DNA from: Anodontia alba
Taxonomy: Eukaryota > Mollusca > Bivalvia > Lucinida > Lucinidae
Direction: 5' to 3'
Length of the DNA stretch: 64,000 nucleotides
Assembly (NCBI GenBank): GCA_964016985.1
Contig: OZ024826.1
Location: 58,031,735 to 58,095,734, forward strand
Positions 1 to 11,730 of this stretch are shown here, one piece after another. The notes beneath the pieces are model-generated. The model saw only the letters and a program-made list of their open reading frames with translations. It was not told the DNA's origin and did not search any database. Position numbers and translations under genes: made by a program. Position 1 is the first letter of the stretch. Every line of letters begins with the position of its first letter.

Positions 1-943
1 GATAAATAGCGCTGCCAAGAGAACTTCTAGACGTATACTTATTTCCAGAAAGCATTTTCTTAAGCCTTGGAAATAAAAAGAAGTCACAGGGACTCAGGTC
101 AGGTGAATAAGGTGGATGATTTAAAACTTTCACCTTTTCAGAAGCCAAAAAAGACTTAACAACCTCACACTTATGAGAGGAGGCGTTGTCATGTAAAAGA
201 TGGACTCCTGACCATCCATTGCTTAGTCATTTCTTATTGTAAAACTCTTTCACTTTCTTCGGTACAGAATTCTTGTAGAATCGGCCAGTGATTGTATGAC
301 CAGATGGACAAAGCACTTGAACGACTGGCCCACTTAAATTAAAGAAAATTGCGTACATCTTTTTCGAACTTATGGTTCTCTTGGAAATACATGGGCATTT
401 TTGATCTTTTCGCTTCCATTGCTTATTATTAGCCCTTCTTTGTGGCTCAAACATGTGCACCCAGGTTTCATCACCTGTTAGCAAATTAGATATAACCCGA
501 CTATCATAGCCTTTGTATGTTTTCAAAAGTTCCGGGCACATTTAAGGCGCTGTGTCTTTTGCTCCTCACTGAGTATATGAGGTACCCACCTAGCGCAAAC
601 CTTTCTCAAGTCCAAACGCTTTTTCAGAATTGTTTGCACACTGCCTTCTGATATGCCAGTACAACTAGCTATATCTTTGACAGACAATCACGCATCCTGT
701 TCGACCACAATCTTTACAGCAGCGATGTTAGACTTGGTAACAGAGATTTTAGGCCGTCCAGGACGGGTATCATCTTCAACAGAACATTTCCCGGCTTTAA
801 AAGCTTTAACCCATCTAAAATCTGCGCACTGAAATGGTCTGAGGTCCATATTTACCACACAATTCATTAAATATCTGCTTTGAATCTATATTAAGCCTAA
901 TGCGGCATTTAATATAGCTACGAATTTCAGTCTTCTGGTCCAT
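1..943 (-). pseudogene. Mariner (DD34D) transposase relic, cut by the window edge
   Basis: Reading the minus strand from a Met at 943, the HTH-like N-terminal part lies around 700-943. The first catalytic Asp sits in GDETWVHMFEP near 450-475, the second in HDNAS near 190-205, and the third in the HPPYSPDL...CDFF block near 65-120. This order and spacing are those of mariner transposases, which cut and paste DNA between TA target sites. The frame is broken: the segment starting at 541 has an in-frame stop just upstream, and stops occur between 700 and 850. The C-terminus is outside the window. It lies directly beside a second, independent mariner copy in the same orientation, to which it is similar but not identical. 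The product is not expected to be functional. Confidence 0.85.
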
Positions 944-976
944 GATCCAATGTAATAAGTTAATTGGTCAGTGTAT

Positions 977-2323
977 ACGAGGGCTGTTCGAAATGAATTG
1001 CTTATTTCTATCTGGAGACTTCAAATTTCAAGTTAGCCCAAAAGTACTCATTTCATGCCCTCGAAGTACTCCCCGTGGCTAGAAATGCAAAGTTTCAGCC
1101 GATGAATCCACTTCTTGAAGGCGTCACGGTACGCTGATTTGGGCACAGTAATAAGGTACTGATGAATGGCAGATCCAAGTGCCTGTCGGGACTGGTATTT
1201 CCGCCCAGCAAAGGAGTGCTTTCAATTTCGGAAATAAAAAGAAATCACATGGGGCAAGGTCTGGGGAATACGGGGGGTGAGGCAAAACAGTTACTTTTTC
1301 TTTCTTCAAAAACGCCGTAACTATTGCGGAGGTATGAGCTGGGGCATTGTCATGTAGAAGACGGACATGTTTAAAACCAGTGGCAGGGCGTCGTTTCTGA
1401 TAATACTTTTTCAGTTACTTCAGTACTACGTCTTTGTAGTACTTTCCGGTGATGCTTTTGCCCTTTTTCACTGGCACTTTTATTGCGACTCCTTCACCAG
1501 AGAAGAAGATTGCATACAAAACCTTCTTTGTACTCAAAGAACGTTTGGCAATTATTGGGCGTTTGCTGTGTTTAGTGGCCCAGATCTTATTGCTAACCTT
1601 TCTGACGGGCTCAAAATAATGGACCCAGGTTTCATCACCTGTGACGACATTGGCAACTGCTTTTTGTCATATTTTGGAAACATTTGAAGCAGCTTTTTGG
1701 CCACTTTAACCCGTTGCCTCTTTTGCTCGTCAGTCAACAGATGTGGCACCCATCCAGCAGAAATCTTTCTGACTTTCAAATGCTTCTTCAAAATAAGGTG
1801 AACCGTTGATAGTGATATGCCTACCTTTCGTGCAATATCACGAACTGTAAATCTGTCATCTCCTTCAATGATTTCCTTTTGGAAACGATTTCTTTACGAG
1901 ATGCAGATTTTGGCCTACCTGATTTCGGTGCATTTTTGTTGGACTCTACACCAGACTCAAATTTCTTTTTCCACCGCCGAACTGTGTCATAAGACACACA
2001 AGAAGGTCCAAAAGCAGTAGAAATTTCAGTCATCAGTCATCAGCTTCTTCAAAGAACAACCAAGTTTTGAGCGAGCTTTGATGTAAGCCCGTATTTCATC
2101 TTTTTTTGTCAACGCTTCTACCAACCATTTTTACTGCAGTGGTCAATGACTGCGTGTATTCAAATGGCAAATTTTATGTCTTACACTTAGTCTAACATGT
2201 ACATTTATACACCATTGTGTAGATATTGAATAGCCCTATACATGTATGTATTGGTTTTTATCGTGCCCCACGTGGATATCGAACTAGAAGACAATAAGCA
2301 ATTCATTTCGAACATCCCTCGTA
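977..2323 (-). mobile_element. Mariner element with TIRs and a broken transposase
   Basis: The left end TACGAGGGCTGTTCGAAATG and the right end, read as its complement TACGAGGGATGTTCGAAATG, form inverted repeats of about 33 bp. TA precedes the left end (975-976) and TG follows the right, so one target copy has drifted. The transposase reads on the minus strand from a Met at 2128 to a stop at 1048-1050. It shows an HTH region (1821-2128), a partner of the GDETW block near 1600-1630, an HDNA block near 1340-1360 and HPPYSPDLAPCDFF near 1240-1285. The frame changes several times, so this is a dead copy. The length (1347 bp) is normal for a full mariner. Confidence 0.88.
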
Positions 2324-2499
2324 TGACTGCATCTATTTCAATTTGAAATAACTCGGTCAGTTGGAAAGCAATTTGCACGAAATAAACAGGTGTCGTTAGA
2401 TATTCAACACACCGTTCAAGTGCAGTGAAGCATTTTAAAATATACCTGGGATAAAACTAAGGAAGCCTATTAGTGATAGAACTTTTTGCACGACCCTCG

Positions 2500-2670
2500 T
2501 AAATGCGCTGGCAGCCAGTTGCCAGTATTTACCGTAAAATATACGGGATTTATTTACAGTGTACTTTAAAACCACACACACACAAACACACACACATATA
2601 AAAACATTTATGTCATATATACATTATTACATCATATGTGAAAAACAAACAAACAAACAAAAAAAGACAA
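2500..2670. repeat. Foldback fragment plus AC-rich simple repeat
   Basis: GCTGGCAGCCAGTTGCCAGT at about 2510 recurs near 5172, and an inverted form lies near 4028-4050, so this is part of a small dispersed repeat. A degenerate (AC)n stretch follows at 2570-2600, then an A/C-rich tract at 2640-2665. No coding potential is apparent up to 3050. Confidence 0.5.
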
Positions 2671-3050
2671 TATGCAATATAAGTCTGGGTGTACTGGTCA
2701 ATTCTTAACAATAAGCAGGTCAATTCATAACAATAAGCAGAACTATTTACTATGTAATATACATTATGTTAAAAGGAAAGAGCCACTAAATGCCATAAAA
2801 CATTCCGCTTCAGAAAGCAAACATCTTGGCACAAATTTAATCAAAATCGGCTAAGAAATAAGAAATATATTGTAGTATGTATTTTATATACATGTGTGCA
2901 TGGGCGCCGCCATTTTGAATATTTAATTAGTTATTTATTTGTTTAAGACACAAAACAAAGTCACCTGGTGACAAGAATATGCTGCGTTTGCAAGCTAGTT
3001 GATAGTCTATATGCAAAAGAACACATTTACAGGCACACAACAACAGATTA

Positions 3051-3397
3051 CAGTAAAACCTCAACGACTCGAACACTGATGGCTCGTTTACCATGGCTAA
3101 TTCGAACTCGTTTTTGAATCCCTACGAAATTCTTCCGATTGCTCAATAAAACCAATATTTAGTGAATTTTCTTATTTTATCATGAAATTGTATGTTGTGT
3201 GTACTCATTAGAATCGCCTCATCGAGGCGATTCTAATGAGTACAGTCAACATACATTATTGTGTAGAAAATCGAGAAAAAATATCGCTATCTGCTTCCTG
3301 ACCTGGCATCTTGATTTACCCTTAGTGGCTCGAACTACCCATGTCTCGAATAAATTTCCATGGTCCCAAAGGTGTTCGAGCCATCGAGGTTTTACTG
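3051..3397. mobile_element. Pogo/Tigger-like MITE with internal hairpin
   Basis: The element starts CAGTAAAACCTCAACGACTC and ends with the complement of CAGTAAAACCTCGATGGCTC. It is flanked on both sides by TA (3049-3050 and 3398-3399). CAGT ends and TA duplication are typical of the pogo branch of IS630-Tc1-mariner elements. There is no transposase, so it would depend on one encoded elsewhere. Its centre holds the hairpin annotated separately at 3190-3257. Related copies lie at 21367-21677 and from 52048. Confidence 0.8.
3190..3257. repeat. Hairpin core (GTACTCATTAGAATCGCCTC family)
   Basis: GTACTCATTAGAATCGCCTC and its exact complement flank a 3-base loop (ATC). Outer arms TATGTTG/CAACATA extend the stem. 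Similar hairpins occur in the window both inside pogo-like MITEs and alone. Confidence 0.85.
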
Positions 3398-3766
3398 TAT
3401 TTCTTCAGGTGCGATTTATTTAATTTTTGCATATTGAATTAGGTGGCTTCCACGACAGTATTTAGTATAACCAAACAACTCCCTTATATCTCAACCGATT
3501 TTCATATTTTTTTTCACCACTGTTCCGCTTAACATTCTTTATGTTTTCTTACATCTTTAATATTTGCTATGTGTTTCCCTTTAACAAGTCTTTAATGTAG
3601 ACCCATAGGTTCCACACAATATGTATTAAACTTGAAACAGGTGTAACCTGTCTATCTTATTATGGGGAGTTTCAGAATTTTGCTGTTTCTAAACAAGTTA
3701 TACACTCTTTTTACTCTGTATAAGTCTGTATTAATAACAAAAATCTTCCTTATGATGGAAATACTA

Positions 3767-3874
3767 CCCAGCCAGCAAGGAATGCAGGGCCAACGTCGGG
3801 CCGACATAGATACGACGTTTCATCGTCGTATCGATGTCGGCCTGACGTTGGCCCTCTGTTTTGTGCTGGCTGGG
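3767..3874. mobile_element. Hairpin MITE of the CCCAGC-AGCA family, copy 1
   Basis: The ends are CCCAGCCAGCA and TGCTGGCTGGG. Inside, GGCCAACGTCGGGCCGACAT pairs with a near-perfect complement around a short loop near 3815. The whole unit can fold into one long stem. Copies with the same ends but a different stem lie at 49680-49796 and 59015-59121. Confidence 0.75.
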
Positions 3875-3949
3875 CAGGGCTTATAGAGGTGTATGGCAAT
3901 AATGACAATAATTATTTTTCTTATTCCCCCACAATAAAGATATGGTGTG

Positions 3950-4075
3950 GGTACTCATCAGAATCGCCTCTGTGCATTAACATAAACTGTAAAAAATCCC
4001 GTAGATTTTATATTAAAATAACTGGCAAATGGTTTGCCAGCGCATTTACCGTTAATTCTTACGAGCGCCCTTAGA
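3950..4075. repeat. Half hairpin and foldback repeat fragment
   Basis: GTGGGTACTCATCAGAATCG at 3949-3968 is one arm of the hairpin family seen at 3190, without its partner. It is followed by ACTGGCAAATGGTTTGCCAG (4021-4040) and a CGCATTTACCGTTA segment that relates to the 2500 and 5160 repeats. Confidence 0.5.
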
Positions 4076-4267
4076 TTATTTACAGGAATCATCTCGCTGG
4101 GCAGGGTATAGTAGTACAAGATACGTAACGCAGGGCAGAGAAGGGGTGTGAACTACCACACTGTATCTGAAGACTACCCACACTTACCCTCATTCCACGA
4201 GATCATTCCTGAATAAAAGCACCGCAAGCATAATACCCCACCATAGCAATCATTTGTTTATGTATTA

Positions 4268-5131
4268 AAGTTATAGTTGCGAAAATGTCTGGAAAGAAAA
4301 TGACGGAGGGACAGATAACAATCCTAAATCAGATCTTGATAATATCAATGGACAGATAACAGTCCTAAACCAGATCTTGATAATAACAATGCATATAGCA
4401 AGTTTGGTTAAAAGGCCTTGTTATTTACTCAAGTTACCATCCAGAAACGAAAATATGGGCGTGTCTCGGGCAGATAACTCCGTAAAAATTTGACGAAATT
4501 TGCCCATTAGCAATTCCAAACCAGATCTCCTTAATGTAAATATAGCAAGTTTGGTTAAAATCCCTTGTTATTTAATAAAGTTATCGTCCGGAAACGAAAA
4601 TATGGGCGTGTCTCGGGCAGATAACTCCGTAAATAAATGACGAAATTTGCCCATTAGCAATCCCAAAGCAGATCTCCTTAATGTCAATGCATACAGCAAG
4701 TTTGATGAAATTGCCTTGTTATTTACTCAAGTTATCGTCCGGAAACGAAAATATGGGCGTGTCTCGGGCAGATAACTCCGTAAAAATTTGACGAAATTTG
4801 CCCATTAGCAATCCAAAACCTGATCTCCTTAATGTCAATGCATACAACAAGTTTGGTGAAAGTCCCTTGTTATTTACTCAAGTTATAGTCCGGAAACGAA
4901 AATATGGGCGTGCCTCGGGAAGATAACTCCGTAAAAATTTGACGAAATTTGCCCATTAGCAATCCCAAACCAGATCTCCATAATATCAATACACATACCG
5001 AGTTTGGTGAAAATCCATTGATGTTTACTCAAGTTATCATCCGGAAACGAAAAACTAACGGACGGACGGACGTACGACGGACGTCCAACGTGAAACCATA
5101 ATACCTCGCCACTATTGTGTGGCGGGGTATA
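4268..5131. mobile_element. Tandem-repeat element A (about 150-bp units, GACG tail)
   Basis: Units of about 150 bp recur with the anchor ATGGGCGTGTCTCGGGCAGA at about 4453, 4602 and 4754, and a variant at about 4905. The array ends in a GGACGGACGG tract (5059-5090) and a short foldback CGCCACTA..GTGTGGCGGGG. This order (short left flank, core tandem repeats, microsatellite, foldback end) matches published pearl/HINE-type non-autonomous elements. Assignment to Helentron descent is inference. Confidence 0.65.
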
Positions 5132-5444
5132 AAAAGTTGTACAGGTGACGTAAAAAGTAACGGTAAATGCACTGGCAGCCAGTTGCCAGTGGCTTAAATG
5201 TAAAACCTATAGGAAGTTTTTACAGTGTATAGGAACGATCGACATGGAGTCGTCAGCAAAAACGAAACCCTAAAAAGTTATGAAATCCGCCAATTTGTAT
5301 CATTCAACGGAGGCGACAACCTTGGTTCTCTTCGCCTGTATTAACCAAATGTTAGCTGGAATATTTAAAAGAATATGTTTAGACTCATTAACACCTAATA
5401 ATGAGCATAAGAGCAGCTTATTCCTTATTAACAAAAGTAATTGC

Positions 5445-5575
5445 ATACGAAAGTGGCGGGGTATTATGGTTTCATGTTGGACGTCCGTGTGTCTGTCCGT
5501 CCGTCCGTCCGCCAGTCGTACGTCCGTCCGTCCGTTCGTTTTTCGTTTCCGGATGATGGTTAATATGATGCCACG
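5445..5575. repeat. Inverted copy of the element A tail
   Basis: The complement of the tail at 5040-5131 appears here: GGCGGGGTATTATGGTTTCA, then a CCGTCCGTCC tract, then TTTCGTTTCCGGATGATGGT. Together with element A it forms a widely spaced inverted pair. The intervening 5150-5445 shows no gene. Confidence 0.65.
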
Positions 5576-5579
5576 CCCA

Positions 5580-5745
5580 CCTCTAATTGTCAGCCAATCT
5601 GAGTGCTTGATCAAGGTTGTTGATACAAAGTCACATACTAAATGGCAAACGGTGCAGATCCAGCTCAGTTAGCTTTTAGAAGCCAACTGATCTGGATCTA
5701 CACTTTTTGCAAAGGCAGGGCATATCCGGGTTCAGCACGATCATG
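5580..5745. repeat. Diverged, inverted relative of the piggyBac-type MITE
   Basis: GCCAACTGATCTGGATCTAC and surrounding segments match, in reverse order, the internal hairpin of the element at 20214-20419. Its outer ends are not recognisable, so this is a partial copy. Confidence 0.55.
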
Positions 5746-5962
5746 GATAAATAAAGAGGTAAGGTTTTTGTTTATTAAAACATGAAAGTCAGGGATTATA
5801 AAGTTTCATAAGCTAGTTTCTCATGAAAATTCATGCTAAATGGCAAGCCTGTACTGGCGTTTATAACAGGATACTAAATAGAGATTTAAGTTAAGAGCTA
5901 GTACACAGTCAGTGTACCACAGCTCTAGATAAGAAAGGATATCAGGAAAAATATTTTCCTTA

Positions 5963-6150
5963 TTTCTCCACGAAAATGTATGTTGTGGTTACTCATCAGA
6001 AGCACTTCTAATGAGTACCACAACATATGTTTTCGTGAAGAACTAAAAAAAAATATCAACCTTTTTTTTTGGTTAAAAACAAAACAAAACAACAACAAAA
6101 AACAACAACAAACAAACAAAACAAAACAACAACAAAAAAAAAAAAAAAAT
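5963..6150. repeat. Solo hairpin followed by A/C-rich low-complexity DNA
   Basis: TATTTCTCCACGAAAATGTA through 6043 folds on itself around the stem TACTCATCAGAAGC/CTTCTAATGAGTA. It is the solo form of the hairpin family at 3190. From 6060 to 6150 the DNA is made of AAAAC and AAC repeats and an A run. The ORF read across it is an artefact of low complexity. Confidence 0.75.
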
Positions 6151-6559
6151 GCATAGAGCTATGTTACACTGTGTCCTACTTTACACTGTATCAAGAAAAT
6201 ATATTACTATGACAATACATTATGCTCATACCGTAAATTAAACAAAGCACTATAATCATGTTTTATATATTTTAACACGAAGAAATTTTATTGCTCTATT
6301 TATTTATTTGCTACCTTATTAAGAGCTGCACTAAACAAATTCTCTTTGTAGCATGGAATGGAATAGAATTACTTTGTTGCGTTCTTACAAATGTAAGGGT
6401 GGGTTTCTTGTGGCTAATAGAAAGGTTATCTTAAATTTAAGGGCTGAGGCAACTGTCCCCATAAATCACAAGAAAACCAAGCTGTGTTTTCTGAGGAAAA
6501 AGGAAAGGAAAACCAGGGGGCTTGACATTGCAAGTGGACTGTCTCCCAATCAGGCTATT

Positions 6560-7560
6560 CACATACGGGCCTTAATGCACATGCCCAGCCTATATTCTTA
6601 CTTTGCTGCAAGTTTCAAATTATTATCTAGAAAATTGTAGAAGTTCGGCGACACAAACCCTACTATGCCATGTGTACAAGGCCATATTTCTAAGTAAATC
6701 AAGGGTCTGTAACTTTAGCAATAAAAATTGATCAGAGTTCTGTGACCTTTATGCACATGCCCAGGCTATATTCTTACTTTGCTGCAAGTTTCAAATCATT
6801 ATCTTGGAAACTGTAGAAGTTGCGGAGACACGAATCCTACTATGCCATGTGTACAAGGCCATATTTCTAAGTAAATCAAGGGTATGCGACTCTAGCAATA
6901 GTAATAAAAAATGATCATTCTGTGACCTTTATGCACATGCCCAGCCCATATTCTTGCTTTGCTGCAAGTTTCAAATCATTATGTTGAAAACTGTAGGAGA
7001 TTGAGGAAACACGAACCCTACAAAGACATGTGTATAGGGCCATATTTCTAAGTAAATCCAGGGTATGTTACTCTAGCAATAGTAATTAAACTTTGATCAG
7101 AGTTCTGTGACCTTAATGCACATGCACAGTCCTTATTCTTACTTTGCTGCAAGATTCAAATCATTATCTTGAAAACTGTAGAAGTTGTGGAGACACGAAC
7201 CCTACTATGCCATGTGTACAAGGCCATATTTCTAAGTAAATCAAGGGTATGTGACTAGCAATAGTAATAAAATTTTGATCAGAGCCCTGTGACCTTTATG
7301 CACATGCCCAGCCCAGCCCATATTCTTACTTTGCTGCAAGTTTCAATTATCTTGAAAACTGTGAAAGAAGTTGCGGAGACACGAACCCTACTATGCCATG
7401 TGTACAAGGCCTTATTTCTAAGTAAATCCAGAGTATGTAACTCTAGCAATAGTAATTAAACTTTGATCAGAGTTCTGTGACCTTTATGCACATGCCCAGC
7501 TCTTATTCTTACTTTCTTTGCTGCGAGATCCAAATCAGAAATATAAGGCCCTTTGCCTGC
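6560..7560. repeat. Tandem array B, six units of about 180 bp
   Basis: The anchor TATGCACATGCCCAG or a close variant occurs near 6574, 6750, 6930, 7116, 7298 and 7486, giving periods of 176-188 bp. Each unit includes a CTTACTTTGCTGCAAG block and a CCATGTGTACAAGGCCATAT block. Two further units lie at 11350-11640, next to a GACG tract, so the array belongs to another tandem-core element. ORFs crossing it are incidental. Confidence 0.8.
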
Positions 7561-7699
7561 AAGGACTGTAACTCTTCAGCCGTTAGTCTGAGAAACTCAA
7601 TTTTGTGTTCGCTAGTAAGTGATTTTCAACAAAGAATCCAAATAATAATGAGAAAAATAAAGCCTGCTGCATGCATTGCTGATAAATCTGCAGGCGCAG

Positions 7700-9260
7700 T
7701 ATAAGTAAGTGAGATAACTCCAACACTCCGTAGGTCAGAGCTGTCCTTACATATTGGGACACATCTAGTTTATGTTCTTAGCATCTCTACGAACTATCAT
7801 TAAAATGTCTCACTGTTTAAAGAGTTATGGCCTGCACAAGATTTAACCACCAGGGGAGATAACTGAAAATAAACGGAGTAACGAGTAACCCATAGTTACA
7901 ATTTTTCAATGCAACTCTCTTTCTGAATGTTGTAAGCATCCCTATTAATTATCACCAAAAAATCTTAACTGGTAAAGAAGTTATGACCGTCAGCAAATTT
8001 AACAATGTGAGATAACTCAAAAATGGAGTCAGACTTGTCTTTTGTGCACATGACATGCCTACTCAATGTCCTCTACAACTTGATGAAGGATCATAAAAAT
8101 ATCTCAAAGTGTTTAAGAGTTATGGCCTGCACAAGATTTAACAACTATGGGAGATAACTCCAGAAATGAGTCAGTTAGAGTTGTTGTTCTTGTATGTGAT
8201 ACACCTACTCAATGTCCTCTACAACTTGATCAAGTATCATGATAATATCTCAAAGGGTTATTGAGTTATCGCCTGCACAAGATTTGATAACTATGGGAGA
8301 TAACTCCAGAACGCAGTCAGTTAGAGTTGTCATTCTTGTACGCGACACCCCTACTCAATGCCCTCTACCTATTGGTGAAGTGTCATGAAAATAACATAGG
8401 GTTTTAGAGTTATGGGCCGCACAAGAAGTTATGACCGTCAGCACATTTAACAATGGGAGATAACTCAAAAATGGAGTCAGACTTGTCTTTTGTGCACATG
8501 ACATGCCTACTCAATGTCCTCTACAACTTGAAGAAGGATCATAAAAATATCTCAAAGTGTTTAAGAGTTATGGCCTGCACAAGATTTAACAACTACGGGA
8601 GATAACTCCCAAAACGAGGCAGCTAGAGTTGTTGTTCTTCTACGTGACATACCTACTTAATGTCCTCTACAATTTGATAAAGTATCATGAAAATATCTCA
8701 AAGGGTTATTGAGTTATGACCTGCACAAGATTTTATAACTATGGGAGATAACTCAAGAACGCAGTCAGTTGGAGTTGTCTTTCTTGTACGCGACACGCCT
8801 ACTCAATGTCCTCTACCTTACGGTGAAGTATCATGAAAATACCTTAAAAGGCTTTAGAGTTATGGGCCGCACAAGATTTAACAACTAAGGGAGGTAACTC
8901 CAAACCGGAGTCAGCTAGAGTTGTTGTTCTTGTATGTGACACACCTAATCAATGTCCTCTACATATTGGTGAAGTATCATGAAAATATCTTAAAGGATTT
9001 CAGAGTTATTGTCCGCACAAAATTTTACAATTTTGGGAGACTATTGGAGATAACTCTTGAACCAAGTCGATTAGAGTTGTCATTCTTGCACGCGACACTC
9101 CTACCCAATGCCCTCTACAATCTGACAAAGTTTCATGAAAATAGCTCAAAGGGTATAGGAGTTATGGGCCGCACTAGGTTTCGTCTACAGACGGACGCCA
9201 GGGCGATCGCTATATCCCCGGAACCTATCGGTCGGGGGATAACAAAAGGCAACGGCCTGT
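7700..9260. mobile_element. Tandem-repeat element C (about 145-150-bp units)
   Basis: About ten units share GGGAGATAACTC, a GTTGTCATTCTTGTA block and GCCGCACAAGATTTAACAAC. Anchors lie near 7854, 8008, 8150, 8295, 8455, 8599, 8743, 8890 and 9046. The array closes with CAGACGGACGCC and the foldback CCCCGGAACCTATCGGTCGG at about 9215-9240. A unit near 8410-8480 repeats the one near 7980-8040 almost exactly, suggesting block duplication. Confidence 0.75.
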
Positions 9261-10560
9261 GAATAAAACTTGTCGAATCACCACTCTAGGTGTGGTCACT
9301 TTACCTCATGTGACCGTCTGCCGTGTCAAGCTGTGAATATTGTGAATGGGAATATTTATTAATATTAATTCATACTAGTTTAAGGATTGTCAACTTGCAT
9401 GTGAATGGAACTAAATATAAAAGGTAAGGTTACTACTTAGTTATATCTGCATGCTAAAGAGGTAATAAAGAACAACATTTTATATACATACACATATACA
9501 CACATACAGTACATGTGTAAACATATCCATCAAACGTATCAGTTTTGAAACATTGAACAAATATTTGCACTCGAGCCGCGATGATCCAGACCCGCATGAT
9601 TACCAACACTGCTTAATCAGTGTTCTCGCCGCTCACAATGTGTTTGTGTGTTTCGAAACTGTAAGGCACTTTACGAGGATATGCAGGCATCGACGGCCTA
9701 GCCCAGCTCCATCTGCTTAGTCTGGCCTGGACCCTTCATGTCCGCAGTGTAGGTGTGCATTATAAGATGGATATATATATTACATACTCAGAGAAAAAAA
9801 GAAGGCAAAAACGACGCTTTAATCAGTGGAGACCCGGACCACCCTCCGCGTCCGTGCAGGCTGGTCCGGGCATCGACTGTGTGCGGACAAGCGCATTTAT
9901 CTTCTATAGAAGCTAAATTTAGTAAATATTCTCAGTTCTACATGTAAACCAATGTCGTGGTCCAAATAAGCATGCACATCACATTGACTATATTAGGGGA
10001 TGATTGACGTTATGATATGAACGACGAAGATACAGACCGAACCGCGCTTCTACGCAGTCCGGTCAATATCCACGGAGATGTTATTTGTTTAACCGCAGGA
10101 CAGCAACAACCCCCGTATCTACGTCAACTCTATATCCATACAGAACAACGTTCGTCTGTTTTATATACAGGAACGTGTTATTAGCAATGATCCAAAACTC
10201 CCTGCACATTCACGCAGACTGACCCGGGCATACGCTGTGGCACACAAGTATACGACATATAAGAGAGTGTACTGTAAACGTAAAAATATGACAAAGTATG
10301 AATTAAAGTCCTGAAGCTATATCATAAGTAAGACAGCAGATGGACAGGGCGGCGCCATGCAAAACCGTCTTCGGGCCCAATGCGACAGTGAAGGTCCAGA
10401 TCAGCCTGCGCATCAGCATAGTCTGGTCAGGACCTTCACTTTCACTGTTTACAGTTAACCCGAAGACACATTTCCATGTCATGGCTCAACTTGGAGCTAC
10501 TCAGATACTCATGTAATGTTAATGATCTGAGTTCTTACCCTTTGAGCCTTTATCAAATAT
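9260..10560. other. Intergenic DNA with foldback fragments
   Basis: No gene recognised. GTGAAGGTCCAGATCAGCCT at about 10390 pairs with the complement near 10430, forming a foldback of a type also seen at 51806-51871 and near 58760-58830. Short AC-rich stretches lie near 9485-9510. The ORF at 9753-9947 has no recognisable features. Confidence 0.4.
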
Positions 10561-11345
10561 TTCGCCAGACGGTTCATTTCCTTTAATTTTGTTGCGCATA
10601 ATAAATTTATCAGCTTATACATGCTTGGTCTTGTATAACAGTATTTGTGGATATATGTTTTTTCTAAGTTCTTCATACACTGGGCAAGATAAGATAAAAT
10701 GAAATTCGTCTTCTACCTTATCAGTGCATCGGTAGCATTTCCTTTCACTGCGTTCAATACTTGTATGTTGTCCCTTTTCTATAGCTAGCTAGTGAGATGA
10801 AAGACTAATTGTTTGCTATAGCATTTCTGTATTCAAGATTTTTCATGTTCAGTAAATATGGAGAAATTTCGAAAGTTGACTTAATTTCTCTGTAAAGTGT
10901 TAAAGAGTTATGTGACTATAGGCCTTCACTCCGTCAGTGATATACAAATCTTTAAATCATGTCTTTAAAATAGATATGAATTTATCGGAATTAACTGATG
11001 CTAGAAACATCCAGACATCAGGAAACCCTGTTCTTTCTAATATTTTTTTTCACATCTGATGCCCACTTTGTTATATTCTGGTTTGCTTCAAGCTTGTTTC
11101 TTAATATACAATATATATATTCCATAGTATACAATTATTGTATTTAACATGTGTAATTTTCAACCAATATTTAATTATTCTTATCTGACGCCCAACAAAT
11201 AAGGGAAGTCTTCCTAATTCTCCATATAAAGCAACATTGCTGGAAGACGGTTTTACATTCAAAAGCCATTTACAAATTTCTCTATGAACACGTTCTAAAC
11301 TATCTGCCCTTGCACAACCCCAAACCTCACACCCGTAGTTCGAAG
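10560..11345 (-). pseudogene. LINE ORF2 3' fragment (decayed)
   Basis: On the minus strand 11345-11140 reads a conserved LINE segment containing ERVHREICKWLL and YGELGRLPL. 10760-10630 reads a Cys/His block CYRCTDKVEDEFHFILSCP, typical of the C-terminal zinc knuckle of non-LTR retrotransposon ORF2. The frame changes and stops between them. The endonuclease and RT parts are absent. The 5' end of the fragment abuts the tandem units starting at 11345. Confidence 0.7.
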
Positions 11346-11730
11346 TTCTGTGCTTTTATGCACATGCCAGGCCTATATTCTTACTTTGCTGCAAGTTTCA
11401 AACCATCACCTTGAAAACTGTAGAAGTTGGGGAGACACTATGCCGTACTATGCCATGTGTATTAAACAAATTTTCAAAGTAAATCAAGGGTCTGTAACTC
11501 TAACAATAAAAATTCGATCAGAATTCTGTGACTTTATGCACATACTCAATCTATATCCTTACTATGGTGCAAGTTTCAAACCGTTATCTTGAAAACTGTT
11601 GGAGGAATTGCGGAGACAAGAACAGTATTATAAAGTGTGACGGACGGACTGTCGGACGGACGGATAAACGGACGTAAGACAGAGGGTAAAACTATATGCC
11701 CTCCTCCAATTCGCGACGGGTGCATAAAAA
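11345..11730. mobile_element. Short element B copy with GACG tail
   Basis: Two diverged units of the array B type (11345 and 11525) are followed by GACGGACGGACTGTCGGACG (11640-11675) and the terminal block CCTCCTCCAATTCGCGACGG. This shows array B also belongs to the core-repeat plus microsatellite class. Confidence 0.65.

Noticed and set aside
5280..5672. ORF of 130 codons
   Set aside because: It crosses the CCGTCCGTCC tract and an inverted repeat tail; composition and overlap with a minus-strand ORF show it is incidental.
6353..6640. ORF of 95 codons
   Set aside because: No domain signature, and it runs into tandem array B.
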